A stretch of DNA of 38,655 bases from CAYRYU01 sp964428355 (GTDB taxonomy: Bacteria; Muiribacteriota; Ozemobacteria; Ozemobacterales; Ozemobacteraceae), in assembly GCA_964428355.1 (NCBI GenBank), contig CAYRYU010000065.1, forward strand, positions 1 to 38,655, read 5' to 3'. Within the stretch, counting starts at the first letter, position 1; every line of letters begins with the position of its first letter. Shown here piece after piece: positions 16,251-24,686 of this stretch. The notes under the pieces are model-generated. The model made no database searches. It was not told the DNA's origin and was given only the letters and a program-made list of their open reading frames with translations. A program made the position numbers and the translations under genes.

Positions 16251-17912
16251 TCAGTAAGCGTCGTTGAGAGAATCGGCCTGGGTTCCGGATTCACCGGACT
16301 CGCCCGTGGTGGTGGAGCCGGACTGGCCAACGCCCTGGGTTGCGGAGGCGTTGTCCTCGACCGCGACCGAGACTTCGATTTCCTTCTTCTGGTCTTCGAT
16401 CCGCTTGATCAGTTCCTGGATGTCGGTGATGTCGACTTTTCCGTCGCCATTGAGGTCGGCGATCTTGATCATGTACTTCGACCAGGCTTTCGGGTTCATC
16501 ATGATCTTGGCGGCAGTGTAGACGTCCTCCTCGTCGAGGTGTCCGTTGCCGTCGAGGTCGCCGGGCTTGTTGTTGGGATCGACGGGGAAGGTCTTGCGAT
16601 CACCGAAAACGGCTTCGGCGAGAAGGTTGTAGTCGGACCAGGTGATCGCTCCGTCTCCATCGAGGTCGGCGGCCTTGTCATAGGGGCGCTTGACCGGGGG
16701 CCAGATGCAGATGACTGCGATCTCGAGATACTTCCTCCGCATCGCATCGAGATCCGCGCGGTCGATCTTGCCGTCGCCGTTGATGTCGCCGAACTTGGCA
16801 TCCATCTCCTTGAGGAACGCATCGATCTTGGCGTTTGTCCTGTCGATGACGTTGTGGGCATCGCGGATGACGGCGAACAGCTTGAGGAACTTGTCCTGCT
16901 CTGCCGGAGTCAGCTTGCTGAAGGTCTTGGTGTCCATGAAGCCCTTCTCGAGGTCGCCGAGGAGCTTGTCATGCTCGATCATGAGCTTGTCGACCTGGGC
17001 GTTGAGGTCCCGGAGTTCCTTCTTGTCGGCATCGGTCATGGGGTTCTTGGCCATGAGGCCCAGCATCTTGTTCTGGAGATCCATGATCTTCTTCTGGAGC
17101 TCGTTCATCTTGGTGAGGTTGGCTTCGAGGCCATCCCAGGAATACTTGAACTTTTCCGCGATCTCGATGAGACCCTTGGAAACGGCGGTATTGATCTTGT
17201 AAATCTGGTTGTTGACCTTGGCTGTGGCTTCCACCTTCTGCTGGATGTGCTCACGCTGCTTGGCGTTGAAGACGATTCCGGCGGCCCGGAACTTCTCGGT
17301 GTCCTTGGTGAAGGCGGTGGCGAGGTCGGTGAGTTCCTTGTTGAGGGGGGTGATCTTTTCGTTGATCGCCTTCATCGCGGCCTGGAACTTGGTCATCTCT
17401 TCCTGGGTGATGGATTTCTTGGAGAGCATATCCTTCACGAGCTTGTTCTTTTCCTGGACCAGGTCGAGGGTCTTCCTGCGGATCTCCAGCTTCTTGATGT
17501 GGTAATCCATCGATTTCTGGTAGAAGGTCTGCTGGTCATTCGCGTTCTGCTCATACCTGACGACCCTGTCGACGAGTCCGCTGGAGGGTTTCCATGCATA
17601 GTGGGCGCGGGTGGTGTTCGCGGCCTCGTTGTACTTTCCCTGCCTTGCTTCACAGTTGGCCTGCGTGTTGTATGCGCCGGGGCAGAACTCGTTGGTAACC
17701 TTGGGATACTTCTTTTCGATCCCGCGCAGCCAGCTGATGAAAGCGACGCATTGGGCCTCGGCCTGGGCATTCTTGCCTTCGGCCACGAGCTTGTGGATGC
17801 GTTCGTTCCAGTCCTTGGCGATTCCTGGGGCGTTGATCGCGGCATGGACCGCTCCGCACCAGAACGAGACAGCGAGAAAAACGCCTACGACAATCAGAAC
17901 CCTCTTGGTCAT
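16251..17912 (-). CDS. Secreted coiled-coil protein with four dockerin/EF-hand calcium loops
   Basis: The protein has 553 residues. A signal peptide (about 1-24, ending AVHA) leads a Cys-containing N-terminal domain (about 25-110), then a long charged helical coiled coil (about 125-370). Four calcium-loop motifs of the D-x-[ND]-x-D-G type follow: DINGDGKIDRAD near 376, DLDGDGAITWSD near 416, DLDGNGHLDEED near 452 and DLNGDGKVDITD near 486. Each is followed by a short helix, as in type I dockerins. A Ser/Thr/Gly linker ends in DSLNDAY, shared with the neighbouring FecR protein. The start has GGAGGAGA 7 bases upstream. Dockerin pairs normally bind cohesins; no cohesin is visible here, so a calcium-stabilised surface rod is an equal possibility. 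Confidence 0.85.
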   Translation of the reverse strand: MTKRVLIVVGVFLAVSFWCGAVHAAINAPGIAKDWNERIHKLVAEGKNAQAEAQCVAFISWLRGIEKKYPKVTNEFCPGAYNTQANCEARQGKYNEAANTTRAHYAWKPSSGLVDRVVRYEQNANDQQTFYQKSMDYHIKKLEIRRKTLDLVQEKNKLVKDMLSKKSITQEEMTKFQAAMKAINEKITPLNKELTDLATAFTKDTEKFRAAGIVFNAKQREHIQQKVEATAKVNNQIYKINTAVSKGLIEIAEKFKYSWDGLEANLTKMNELQKKIMDLQNKMLGLMAKNPMTDADKKELRDLNAQVDKLMIEHDKLLGDLEKGFMDTKTFSKLTPAEQDKFLKLFAVIRDAHNVIDRTNAKIDAFLKEMDAKFGDINGDGKIDRADLDAMRRKYLEIAVICIWPPVKRPYDKAADLDGDGAITWSDYNLLAEAVFGDRKTFPVDPNNKPGDLDGNGHLDEEDVYTAAKIMMNPKAWSKYMIKIADLNGDGKVDITDIQELIKRIEDQKKEIEVSVAVEDNASATQGVGQSGSTTTGESGESGTQADSLNDAY

Positions 17913-17964
17913 TTTGGATCTCCTCCTTCATCTTCTTGAACGGACCGATCGGGAAGGAATTCCG

Positions 17965-17993
17965 ATTATATCCCTGTTCTCTCTTCTTCCCTG
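17965..17993 (-). promoter_or_regulatory. Candidate promoter for the dockerin gene
   Basis: A perfect TATAAT reads on the - strand at 17970-17965, about 52 bases before the ATG. The hexamer 17 bases further upstream (CAGGGA) is a poor -35. The 173-base space between the pilin operon and this gene is otherwise only A/T-rich. Confidence 0.35.
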
Positions 17994-18085
17994 CCCTTCA
18001 TCCGTTCGGGTTGATACACTTCAATATTATGCAGTTTTTTCCTCTCGGGTTTCAAACATCGAATTTTTTCCGATTTTTTTCCTCC

Positions 18086-18727
18086 TCAGTCGTAATAGAT
18101 GAAGTTCCAATCCGAGGCCGACATCTGGTTGGAAAGGAAGAAAGACGACATCTCCACGGCCTTTGTGGGAAACCTCGGGTCGTCGGAATCGATCTGGATC
18201 GATACCAGGACCTGGCTGGGTTTCGTGATGAAGCTCAGGATCCTCTGCTTCTTCCAGATTTGGAGGATACGGAAGGTCTTCATCCGCGGAACTCCGAACT
18301 CCCGGGATTTGGTCTCCCCCGAAGCGTTCACCGTGAACCGCTTCACAAACTTCTTTCCGTCGGGCATGGCCGACAATGACCAGGTGGTTGTTGCATTGCG
18401 GGAGCCGAATTTGATCGAATCCCCGAACGGGGGAGCCGACGGAAGGGAGTTCTCGTCGGGTTCCAGCGTGATCGAGGCCGCCCCAACCTCGATGAACTGG
18501 CAGGACATCAGGTCTTTCCGGAACTGGGAAAACAGCAGGCTCGCAGCTCTCGTCGATTCGAGGTTGTCCTGGCCCTTGATCGTGCTTTTCACTCCGAACT
18601 GGAAGAATGCGTTGACCCCAATCATCATCATTGCGCCGATCAACGCGACGATCAGTGCTTCCGCCATCGTGAAGCCGCGCCTGGCGGGGGTTCTCGAATC
18701 GGGCTGCCTTGCCATCTCAGTCTTCAT
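18086..18727 (-). CDS. Minor pilin/pseudopilin, PilW/GspJ-like
   Basis: The protein has 213 residues from ATG 18727, which overlaps the previous stop (ATGA). The type III (prepilin) signal is clear: ARRG18 before FTMAEALIVALIGAMMMIGV, with Glu at position +5 of the mature protein and a ~20-residue hydrophobic helix. The C-terminal head (about 45-213) has no recognised fold, but its length and last-gene position resemble PilW/GspJ. Processing by a prepilin peptidase (not in this window) is expected. With the two genes upstream it would form the tip or initiation complex of a type IV pilus or type II secretion pseudopilus. Confidence 0.8.
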   Translation of the reverse strand: MKTEMARQPDSRTPARRGFTMAEALIVALIGAMMMIGVNAFFQFGVKSTIKGQDNLESTRAASLLFSQFRKDLMSCQFIEVGAASITLEPDENSLPSAPPFGDSIKFGSRNATTTWSLSAMPDGKKFVKRFTVNASGETKSREFGVPRMKTFRILQIWKKQRILSFITKPSQVLVSIQIDSDDPRFPTKAVEMSSFFLSNQMSASDWNFIYYD

Positions 18728-19254
18728 TCCTTGAGGATAACCGAGAAACAGGCGCTGTGGCGCCCGGTCGGTTCGCTTGGGGAGACCTTCCATTTCAGGG
18801 TGATCTTGAAATCGTAGTAGTTCCCGGGGCCGAGGAGTGCGAATCCCGTGTCGTCCAGCTTGGAGACGGTCACCTTTCGCTCGTCGAAGTTCTGATCGAG
18901 GGGAGAGAGAAGGAAGCCGACGTTGGTATTGGGAATCTGGACCAGAACGGGCTGGCTCGAAACCTGGCTCATTGCAGTCTCGAGCTGGAGGTTGTTGAAA
19001 AGGCCCTCCACGGTCAGCGCGAGGTTCCCGCTCGTTGTGCGGGCTTCCGTGAGAATGTCGCCGAGGTTCGGGGCGAGGCGTTGGAGTTGCTCACTCATCT
19101 CCCCCGCGTAATGGACGGCCATCACCTCGTAGATGGAGGCGTTGCTTGCGCGGTTCGAAGAACTCAGAAGCGCGATCAACGGGCCCAGGGCGAGCGCGAT
19201 GACGGTCAGCGCGACCAGGATCTCGACAAGGGACATTCCCGGCTTCTTCATCAA
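18724..19254 (-). CDS. Minor pilin/pseudopilin, PilV/GspI-like
   Basis: The protein has 176 residues. MMKKPG6 followed by MSLVEILVALTVIALALGPL is a textbook prepilin leader with Met at +1 and Glu at +5. The head domain contains GNYYDFKITLKW near the C-terminus. It overlaps both neighbours by 4 bases (ATGA at 19251-19254 and 18724-18727), so the three genes form a tight translational unit. GspI/PilV is the best match by size and position. No major pilin or assembly ATPase lies beside it; PilT-type ATPases occur 14 kb away. Confidence 0.82.
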   Translation of the reverse strand: MMKKPGMSLVEILVALTVIALALGPLIALLSSSNRASNASIYEVMAVHYAGEMSEQLQRLAPNLGDILTEARTTSGNLALTVEGLFNNLQLETAMSQVSSQPVLVQIPNTNVGFLLSPLDQNFDERKVTVSKLDDTGFALLGPGNYYDFKITLKWKVSPSEPTGRHSACFSVILKE

Positions 19255-21671
19255 TCCCCTCCCGTGATCGCCACTTCGCTGGCCTTGTCTTCCATCAGGA
19301 ACACCCGGGAACTGGGATAGGTTTCTCCGCCGGGGTTGAAACGGGGATTATATTGTATCGTTCCTCCGTCCGTGAAATCTCCCATTGTGGTCCGTACCGT
19401 ATCCGCCTGATACAATCCCATTTCCCAGATTGCCAGGCCTCCGAAAATCTGGAAACTCCGGATGGAGTTGGGGTGGGCCGAGAGGAGGCGGCCTCCTCCC
19501 GAGCCCCCGCCCGCCCCCGGGTTCAATGCCACGAGATAGGCATGGATCTGGGAACTCGTTCCGAGGTAAAGGTCCCCCTCGAGTGCAACGAGCGTGAAGA
19601 GATTGGCCGGGGCCCCGCCCGTGATTGGGCTTTCGACCGCCGAGGGAATCTCGATGTCTCCCTTCTCGACGATTATGATCAGGGGCCGGTCGAGATAGAT
19701 TTTTCCGGGAAGGATCAGGCGGTCCCCTCCGCTGGAGGCGGAGCTCCGACGCTTGACGTAGAAGATCCCCGTCCGTTTCGGGATCCACCAGTTGCTTCCG
19801 CAGGGGTCCGACGAGGTCGATGGCCGGAAGAGGAAATCCCGGAACCTCGTGTTTTCCTGGGTCACGTTGGCGGAATCGGTCAGAAGGAGGAAATGGGAGA
19901 TCCGGCCCAGGAGGTTGCTGTCGGTTATCCTGAAGCGGCAGAGGTCTCCATTGAAGAAGACATTGTCGGCGGGGTCACCGGGGTCGGTTTCCTGGAACTT
20001 GATTGTAACGGCCTCGAAAGGGTGGATTCCCTTGATTCCCGAAACCGGGTTGTTCATCGCCTGCCCGTTGGGGACAAAATACTGGTTCGTGATGGCCCCG
20101 AGAGCGGCGCTTCCGTCTTCCATCCGGGGATAGGGGAAACCGATCCCGGGGTATCTCATGAAGTCGAAAAGGCAGTTGAAGGCGACTCCAGCCTGGGGGG
20201 GAAGGTTTCCGGGATTCGGGACCGTATTGAGCGGCATCACCTTGGTGAAGCTGGTGTATCCAGCTTTGGGGTCTGGAACGGGAGGTTCCTTGAAAAGATC
20301 CTTGAGCAAAGGGCTCTGGGCCGGCGTGGCTTTGACATCGGGGACCTGGGCGGAAGGATTGTAGGAGGGTTCAGGGACTCCACGGATCGTCACTTTCCAG
20401 GCCGGGGTGGGGGACATGTTGTCCTTCAAAAAATAGAGCTTCAAAAAACCGGCGAGGACCGGTCCGATGACGAGGGTCCGGCTGGGGTTGAACCTGTCTC
20501 CGAATATATACAGCCAGCTCGAGGCCGACAGCCAGCGGTCATCGGGAAAAGGGCGGGGGGGGGTGGATGTCACGCCGGTCCAGAGGTTCCAGCCCGCCAC
20601 GCCTTTCGATTCGTCCGCAATCCCGAGGCCGGGGTCGCGGGTGAAGAAACCCTGGAAGATCCCGCCCATCATGAAAGATGCCACTCCCGTGGTTCCGGGG
20701 AGGTCGAAATGTGCGGGGTCTTCGATCTGTTCGGGAGGTACAACCTCGCGCTTGATCGGATTTCCGCTGAGGCCGGGGGGGAGGGCGAAAAGGAAATGCC
20801 CTCCGGTGGTGTTGTCATACCCCGAGGGAAGCTTGAGGACGACAGGGCCGGTTCCGGGGTCGTGGCTGGGGCCAAGGAAGATCCAACCGCGGTTTCGGAG
20901 GTCCTTGAGGTCGTCGGGCGGGTCTCCGATCGTGAACGAATGTGTTCCATTTATCACCTTCAGGGGATTCGTGAACTTCCGGCCCGTCGGAGCGGGATAT
21001 GGATGGGTGTAACCCCCATCGATGGTTCCGTTGTAGTTCATTCCCATGGAGTTGAATGAGTGAGCCCAGGGGGTATAGGGAACGAAAAGGGTGAATCGGG
21101 AAAAAGCCCCGGGAACCATGCTCACCACCCGGAACTGGCGTTTGATCATCGCTCTCTGCTTGACACCGTTGTACTCGACCGTGCAACTGATCGTGATCTC
21201 GCCGACCTTTTCGACCGGATCACGACCGGCCTGGAACTGGTCGGCGTCCGTGCTGGGAGCGATCTGCTGAATTTGTTCGAAAAGGATCTCCATTTTCAGG
21301 CATTTTGGCCCTTTTGGCGGAATGGTGGAGTAATCGATCAGGTAATCGAGCTGGGAAAGGAGGAGGTTGAAATCCTGGGCCATCTTTCGGCAGGTGGGAT
21401 GGTTTTCGGGGAGGATGAACTGGTTCGTCGTCGGAATGCTGCTGAGGAGCATCGGAGCCGCGGTCTGGATGAGGGTGTTCAACTGCGATTTGATCTGCTC
21501 CGCGAAAAGCTGCAAGCCCGTCAAAGCCAGGATTCCAGCCACCTCGGTGATCATCTCGTGATGCGCCCTGATGTTTTGCTGGCGCACCATGCTGTTGTAG
21601 GAAAAAATGAAAACCGATAGCAGGATGGAAACCAGGACGACGATCCCCAATATCATCCCTCGCCTGGACAT
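19251..21671 (-). CDS. Large prepilin-like protein, GspK/PilX-type tip candidate
   Basis: The protein has 806 residues, first of the three-gene pilin operon. It begins MSRRG and then MILGIVVLVSILLSVFIFSY, so a prepilin-like G/M cleavage site precedes a hydrophobic helix that lacks the usual Glu at +5. Loss of Glu5 and large size are the known marks of the GspK pseudopilin and of some PilX proteins. The remaining ~760 residues are rich in beta-prone Gly/Pro/Asn segments with no family I recognise; this is much larger than ordinary GspK (about 300). The start has no clear ribosome binding site. It would cap the pilus tip, with the big ectodomain possibly working as an adhesin (inference). Confidence 0.7.
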   Translation of the reverse strand: MSRRGMILGIVVLVSILLSVFIFSYNSMVRQQNIRAHHEMITEVAGILALTGLQLFAEQIKSQLNTLIQTAAPMLLSSIPTTNQFILPENHPTCRKMAQDFNLLLSQLDYLIDYSTIPPKGPKCLKMEILFEQIQQIAPSTDADQFQAGRDPVEKVGEITISCTVEYNGVKQRAMIKRQFRVVSMVPGAFSRFTLFVPYTPWAHSFNSMGMNYNGTIDGGYTHPYPAPTGRKFTNPLKVINGTHSFTIGDPPDDLKDLRNRGWIFLGPSHDPGTGPVVLKLPSGYDNTTGGHFLFALPPGLSGNPIKREVVPPEQIEDPAHFDLPGTTGVASFMMGGIFQGFFTRDPGLGIADESKGVAGWNLWTGVTSTPPRPFPDDRWLSASSWLYIFGDRFNPSRTLVIGPVLAGFLKLYFLKDNMSPTPAWKVTIRGVPEPSYNPSAQVPDVKATPAQSPLLKDLFKEPPVPDPKAGYTSFTKVMPLNTVPNPGNLPPQAGVAFNCLFDFMRYPGIGFPYPRMEDGSAALGAITNQYFVPNGQAMNNPVSGIKGIHPFEAVTIKFQETDPGDPADNVFFNGDLCRFRITDSNLLGRISHFLLLTDSANVTQENTRFRDFLFRPSTSSDPCGSNWWIPKRTGIFYVKRRSSASSGGDRLILPGKIYLDRPLIIIVEKGDIEIPSAVESPITGGAPANLFTLVALEGDLYLGTSSQIHAYLVALNPGAGGGSGGGRLLSAHPNSIRSFQIFGGLAIWEMGLYQADTVRTTMGDFTDGGTIQYNPRFNPGGETYPSSRVFLMEDKASEVAITGGD

Positions 21672-21835
21672 GGGTCTAGTTTACATTAACTCCGTACCCT
21701 TGGGAAGTGGAAAACGTTCGATTTGGAGAGGAGAATGACGGGAACACGACACCAAAAAATCGATGACAAGACGGCTTTCCGGATCTTCCGGAAACATGCC
21801 GCCTCGGAGCGTCGGTCTCCTGGCTCGAGGGGTGG

Positions 21836-23188
21836 TCAGGGCCAGATCTTCTCCATCATTCTCGGGAACGGGATCGTCTCGCGCACGTGGTGGAGGCCGC
21901 ACAACCAGGCCACCGTCCGTTCTATCCCGAGGCCGAATCCGGCGTGGGGGACGGAACCGTAGCGGCGGACATCGAGGAACCACTTGAACGCTTCCTCGGG
22001 AAGCTTGTGCTCCGCGATCTTTTTCTGGATTGTCGCGAGGTCGTCCTCGCGTTGCCCTCCCCCGATGATCTCACCGTATCCTTCGGGGGCGATGACATCG
22101 ACGCAAAGAGCGTATCTCGGATCCTGGGGGTCACCCTTCATGTAGAAGGCCTTCACCGCGGCGGGGTATCTGTGAACCATCACGGGCCGGTCGTAACCCA
22201 TGCTGATCGCTGTCTCATCGGCCGCGCCAAGGTCGTCTCCCTCACCGCCCTTCAGGATGTCTTCCGAGAGCTTTTTCAACTCTTCGTCCTGGGAGGCGGC
22301 GAACTCGGCCTTCTTCTTCTTCAGATACTCCATGGCTTCGGCGTAATGGAGCCGCGGGAACGGCCGCTTCACCGCTTCCAGCTTCGGGATGTTCCTCTCG
22401 AGTTTCTCCAGATCGGGCCGGCAGTTCTTGACGACCTCCTGGACCACATACTCGAGGAACTCCTCGGCGAGAGCCATGTCGCCCTCGAGGTCCATGAAGG
22501 CGACCTCGGGTTCGACCATCCAGAATTCGGTGAGGTGGCGGCGGGTCTTGCTCTTCTCGGCCCGGAACGTCGGTCCGAAACAATAGACCTTTCCGAAGGC
22601 CATGCAGGTCGCTTCGCTGTAAAGCTGGCCGCTCTGGGAAAGAAAAGCCTTCTCTCCGAAATAGTCGGTTTCGAAGAGCGTGGTCGTGCCCTCGCAGGCG
22701 TTGGCGGTCAAAATCGGCGAATCGACCAGGATGAACCCGTTGTTGTTGAAAAAATCCCGGACCGCCTTGATAATGTGGTGGCGGATCCGGAGAATGGCAT
22801 GCTGGCGGCCGGAGCGCAACCAGAGGTGCCGGTGCTCCATGAGATAGGCGACGCCGTGTTCCTTGGGCGTTATCGGGAAATCCTTGCTCGTGCCGATCAC
22901 TTCGATATGCTTGAGGGACAACTCGAAACCGCCGGGGGAACGCTCGTCCTGCCGGACAACCCCTTTGATGGAAACGGAGGTTTCCTGGTCGATGGTATCG
23001 CAAAGGGCGAAGAGATCCTCAGGGACGTCTTTCTTGAAAGCCGTCACCTGGCAGATTCCGGTTCCGTCACGGATCAGGAGAAACCGCAACTTTCCAGAAC
23101 TGCGGCGGTTGTAGCACCAGCCCTTGATCGTGACTTCGGTTCCAATGTTGTTCTTGAGATCGGAAATATAGGTGAAGCCGAGGTTCAT
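21836..23188 (-). CDS. asnS: Asparaginyl-tRNA synthetase
   Basis: The protein has 450 residues, a normal length for bacterial AsnRS. The N-terminal OB-fold anticodon-binding domain (about 1-105, VTIKGWCYNRRSSGKLRFLL) is followed by the class II core: motif 1 around residues 125-155, motif 2 FRAEKSKTRRHLTEFWMVEPE, and motif 3 GFGLGIERTVAWLCG near the end. Specificity for Asn rather than Asp is supported by LSQSGQLYSEA and the overall AsnRS-like length. The start has GGGGG about 6 bases upstream. It follows the TIM-barrel gene by 69 bases on the same strand and may share the promoter at 24273-24301. It charges tRNA-Asn with asparagine in the cytoplasm. Confidence 0.96.
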   Translation of the reverse strand: MNLGFTYISDLKNNIGTEVTIKGWCYNRRSSGKLRFLLIRDGTGICQVTAFKKDVPEDLFALCDTIDQETSVSIKGVVRQDERSPGGFELSLKHIEVIGTSKDFPITPKEHGVAYLMEHRHLWLRSGRQHAILRIRHHIIKAVRDFFNNNGFILVDSPILTANACEGTTTLFETDYFGEKAFLSQSGQLYSEATCMAFGKVYCFGPTFRAEKSKTRRHLTEFWMVEPEVAFMDLEGDMALAEEFLEYVVQEVVKNCRPDLEKLERNIPKLEAVKRPFPRLHYAEAMEYLKKKKAEFAASQDEELKKLSEDILKGGEGDDLGAADETAISMGYDRPVMVHRYPAAVKAFYMKGDPQDPRYALCVDVIAPEGYGEIIGGGQREDDLATIQKKIAEHKLPEEAFKWFLDVRRYGSVPHAGFGLGIERTVAWLCGLHHVRETIPFPRMMEKIWP

Positions 23189-23257
23189 TTTTTCCCCCTG
23201 TCGTCCAAGGATGGCGACGTGCCGGTTTTTCGCAACGATGGCGAAGTTTTTTCGGGC

Positions 23258-24043
23258 CTAATCGCTTTCGGGCTCGAACCATTCCCTGATTCGGGCAACC
23301 GATTTGATCACGTGAGTTTTCTGCTCCATTTCCAGGGTAAGGGAAGGGAGTTGCTCGCGGGTCCTGAGCCAGTTGATCAGAGGACCGAATTTGATGGTCC
23401 CGTCTCCGACGGCGATATGGTCGTCCTCGGTTCCAAGGTTGTCGTGAAGGTGGATTTCCAGGAGGTCAGGGCCGAGGGAATCGAGCCATTTCCCCATCGA
23501 AACCTGGGAAAAGAGGTTGAAATGGCCGACGTCGAAGCAGAACCCGACGGATTTCCCGCCCAGTACTTCGCGGATCGCGAGCAGGTCCTCCGGAGTCGAA
23601 TCGAAAGTGTTCTCCATGGCGATCCTGAGCCCACGTGCTTCGGCGGCTGCAGCGACACGTTTCAGCGTTTCGCGCGCACGTTCCAGCCAGCCTCGGAAAG
23701 CCGGAGGAAGGGCCCGGGTTCCATGGCCGTGGTGGAGGACGACGTGGGGGCAGCCGAACCCCTTCGCCGTTTCGAGCGCCCAGACGGCCCTATCCTCTAC
23801 CACCTTGCGTACGCGCGGGTCATGGGCCCCGAAGTTCAGGTCGAAGAAGGGCCCGTGGAGGAGGGGGGTGAAGTTCTTTTCCCGGGCGCGTTTCCCAAGG
23901 TCTGCGAGGGTTTCCGGCGTCAGGATGTCGATTTCCTCTCCCGAGAAGTAGAACTCAGGGTGCAGATCCTGGATGCCGAGGAATTCGAAATCCTCGGGGC
24001 GGGTGAATTTGAAGGCGAGATTGACGTGGATTTTGGGTTTCAC
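23258..24043 (-). CDS. TIM-barrel sugar phosphate isomerase/epimerase-like protein
   Basis: The protein has 261 residues if translation starts at GTG 24043 (GAGAG 5-6 bases upstream, 13 bases after the Trm112-like stop). An upstream ORF extension overlaps that gene and looks spurious. The xylose isomerase-like/AP endonuclease 2 fold is shown by LHGPFFDLNFGAHD, HVVLHHGHGTR, IAMENTFDSTPEDL, FCFDVGHFNLF and LLEIHLHDNLG, which give the metal-binding His/Glu/Asp/His set at the ends of beta strands. The exact substrate is unknown; members include hydroxypyruvate isomerase, inosose epimerases and endonuclease IV-like enzymes. The company of asnS and a Trm112-like gene gives little hint. Confidence 0.82.
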   Translation of the reverse strand: MKPKIHVNLAFKFTRPEDFEFLGIQDLHPEFYFSGEEIDILTPETLADLGKRAREKNFTPLLHGPFFDLNFGAHDPRVRKVVEDRAVWALETAKGFGCPHVVLHHGHGTRALPPAFRGWLERARETLKRVAAAAEARGLRIAMENTFDSTPEDLLAIREVLGGKSVGFCFDVGHFNLFSQVSMGKWLDSLGPDLLEIHLHDNLGTEDDHIAVGDGTIKFGPLINWLRTREQLPSLTLEMEQKTHVIKSVARIREWFEPESD

Positions 24044-24056
24044 GAATCTCTCGGGC

Positions 24057-24236
24057 TTACTTGCCCTCCTCCGGAATGGTGGCTTCATCGACGAGCATCA
24101 CCGGGATATCGTCCTTGATCGGGTAGCGCCGGCGGCATTTTGTACAATTCAGGGTGTCCTTGTCCTCGTCGTGGACGATGTCGCCATGGCAAGCCGGGCA
24201 GGCCAGGATTTCCAGAAGTTCCTTCTTTATGGGCAT
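24057..24236 (-). CDS. Trm112/YcaR-like small zinc protein
   Basis: The protein has 59 residues and is easily missed because of its size. From an ATG preceded by GAGGAGGG it reads M-P-I-K-K-E-L-L-E-I-L-A-C-P-A-C, then L-N-C-T-K-C and RYPIKDDIPVMLVDEA. That is the UPF0434/Trm112 pattern: two CxxC knuckles and a conserved G/D-I-P-V-M-L segment. In bacteria such proteins are thought to activate or stabilise partner methyltransferases; in eukaryotes Trm112 does this for tRNA, rRNA and eRF1 methyltransferases. It is the first gene of a - strand run with the TIM-barrel gene and asnS, under a good promoter at 24273-24301. Confidence 0.9.
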   Translation of the reverse strand: MPIKKELLEILACPACHGDIVHDEDKDTLNCTKCRRRYPIKDDIPVMLVDEATIPEEGK

Positions 24237-24272
24237 GATTCCCTCCTCTGTGGAAAGCCGGAGAATTGCATC

Positions 24273-24301
24273 AGTATAGCCCTCCTCCCGACGAATTTCA
24301 A
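24273..24301 (-). promoter_or_regulatory. Sigma-70 promoter of the Trm112-like/TIM-barrel/asnS operon
   Basis: On the - strand TTGAAA (24301-24296) and TATACT (24278-24273) are spaced by 17 bases, giving 5/6 matches in each hexamer. The predicted start of transcription is about 30 bases before the ribosome binding site of the gene at 24236. Confidence 0.65.
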
Positions 24302-24435
24302 GGAGAACGGAACCCCGGAAAAGGAAATTCCCGCCGGAAAAAGTTCAACGGTTCGCGGGGGGAATCCGTTTTGGGAAGACGGAATCGCAAGATCTGGAAT
24401 CCATCGGATCTTCTTGGAAAAAGGAGCATAGCATC

Positions 24436-24666
24436 ATGGAAAAGTTCGCAAAGGTTCTTTCGAAGGGCATTCTCTTCCTGCTGATTTCCAGCACGGCCTT
24501 GACTTCGGGATTCGATTTTTCCCGCCATCCGGAACAACCTTATCCGACGGCCGGAATGGACGTTGGAGTTGTCATCGTTGGGGACGATTGCCCCAACCCT
24601 CCGGACGATTACCCCCCCGATCACGGTGATCCGGACGCCGGAAGCGACTCCGGTTCCGGCTATTGA
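24436..24666 (+). CDS. Small secreted acidic Pro/Asp-rich protein
   Basis: The protein has 76 residues, starting at an ATG with AGGAG about 10 bases upstream. A signal peptide (about 1-25, KGILFLLISSTALTSG) is followed by a short mature part. This is hydrophobic in the middle (MDVGVVIVGDD) and ends in a Pro/Asp/Gly/Ser-rich acidic tail (PPDDYPPDHGDPDAGSDSGS). I recognise no family. It is 20 bases ahead of a Flp-type pilin on the same strand with a good ribosome binding site between, so the two are probably one transcript. The ~200 bases upstream show no convincing promoter. It could be a pilus partner or a secreted peptide; codon use looks like its neighbours. Confidence 0.6.
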   Translation: MEKFAKVLSKGILFLLISSTALTSGFDFSRHPEQPYPTAGMDVGVVIVGDDCPNPPDDYPPDHGDPDAGSDSGSGY

Positions 24667-24686
24667 GAATCCGGAGGGGAATTCGG

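Noticed and set aside
15933..17939. 668-codon + strand open frame across gap 1, antisense to the dockerin gene
   Set aside because: It reads through the N run and is antisense to a gene with signal peptide, calcium loops, a good ribosome site and terminator.
19353..21059. 568-codon + strand open frame opposite the large pilin-like gene
   Set aside because: It shows no domain or ribosome site; the opposite strand has a prepilin-like start and 4-base overlap with the next pilin gene.
21776..21794. Hairpin TTTCCGG/CCGGAAA after asnS as a terminator
   Set aside because: The 7-bp stem is not followed by a T-run in the asnS direction; a T6 occurs only about 20 bases further on.
21735..21962. Small + strand ORF with GGAGAGGAG before ATG 21735
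   Set aside because: The purine-rich site nearly touches the ATG, and most of the frame is antisense to the 3' end of asnS; the product has no features.
21887..24118. 743-codon + strand open frame antisense to asnS and the TIM-barrel gene
   Set aside because: Its product has no recognisable domain and mirrors two well-supported genes; long antisense frames are expected in GC-rich coding DNA with third-position bias.
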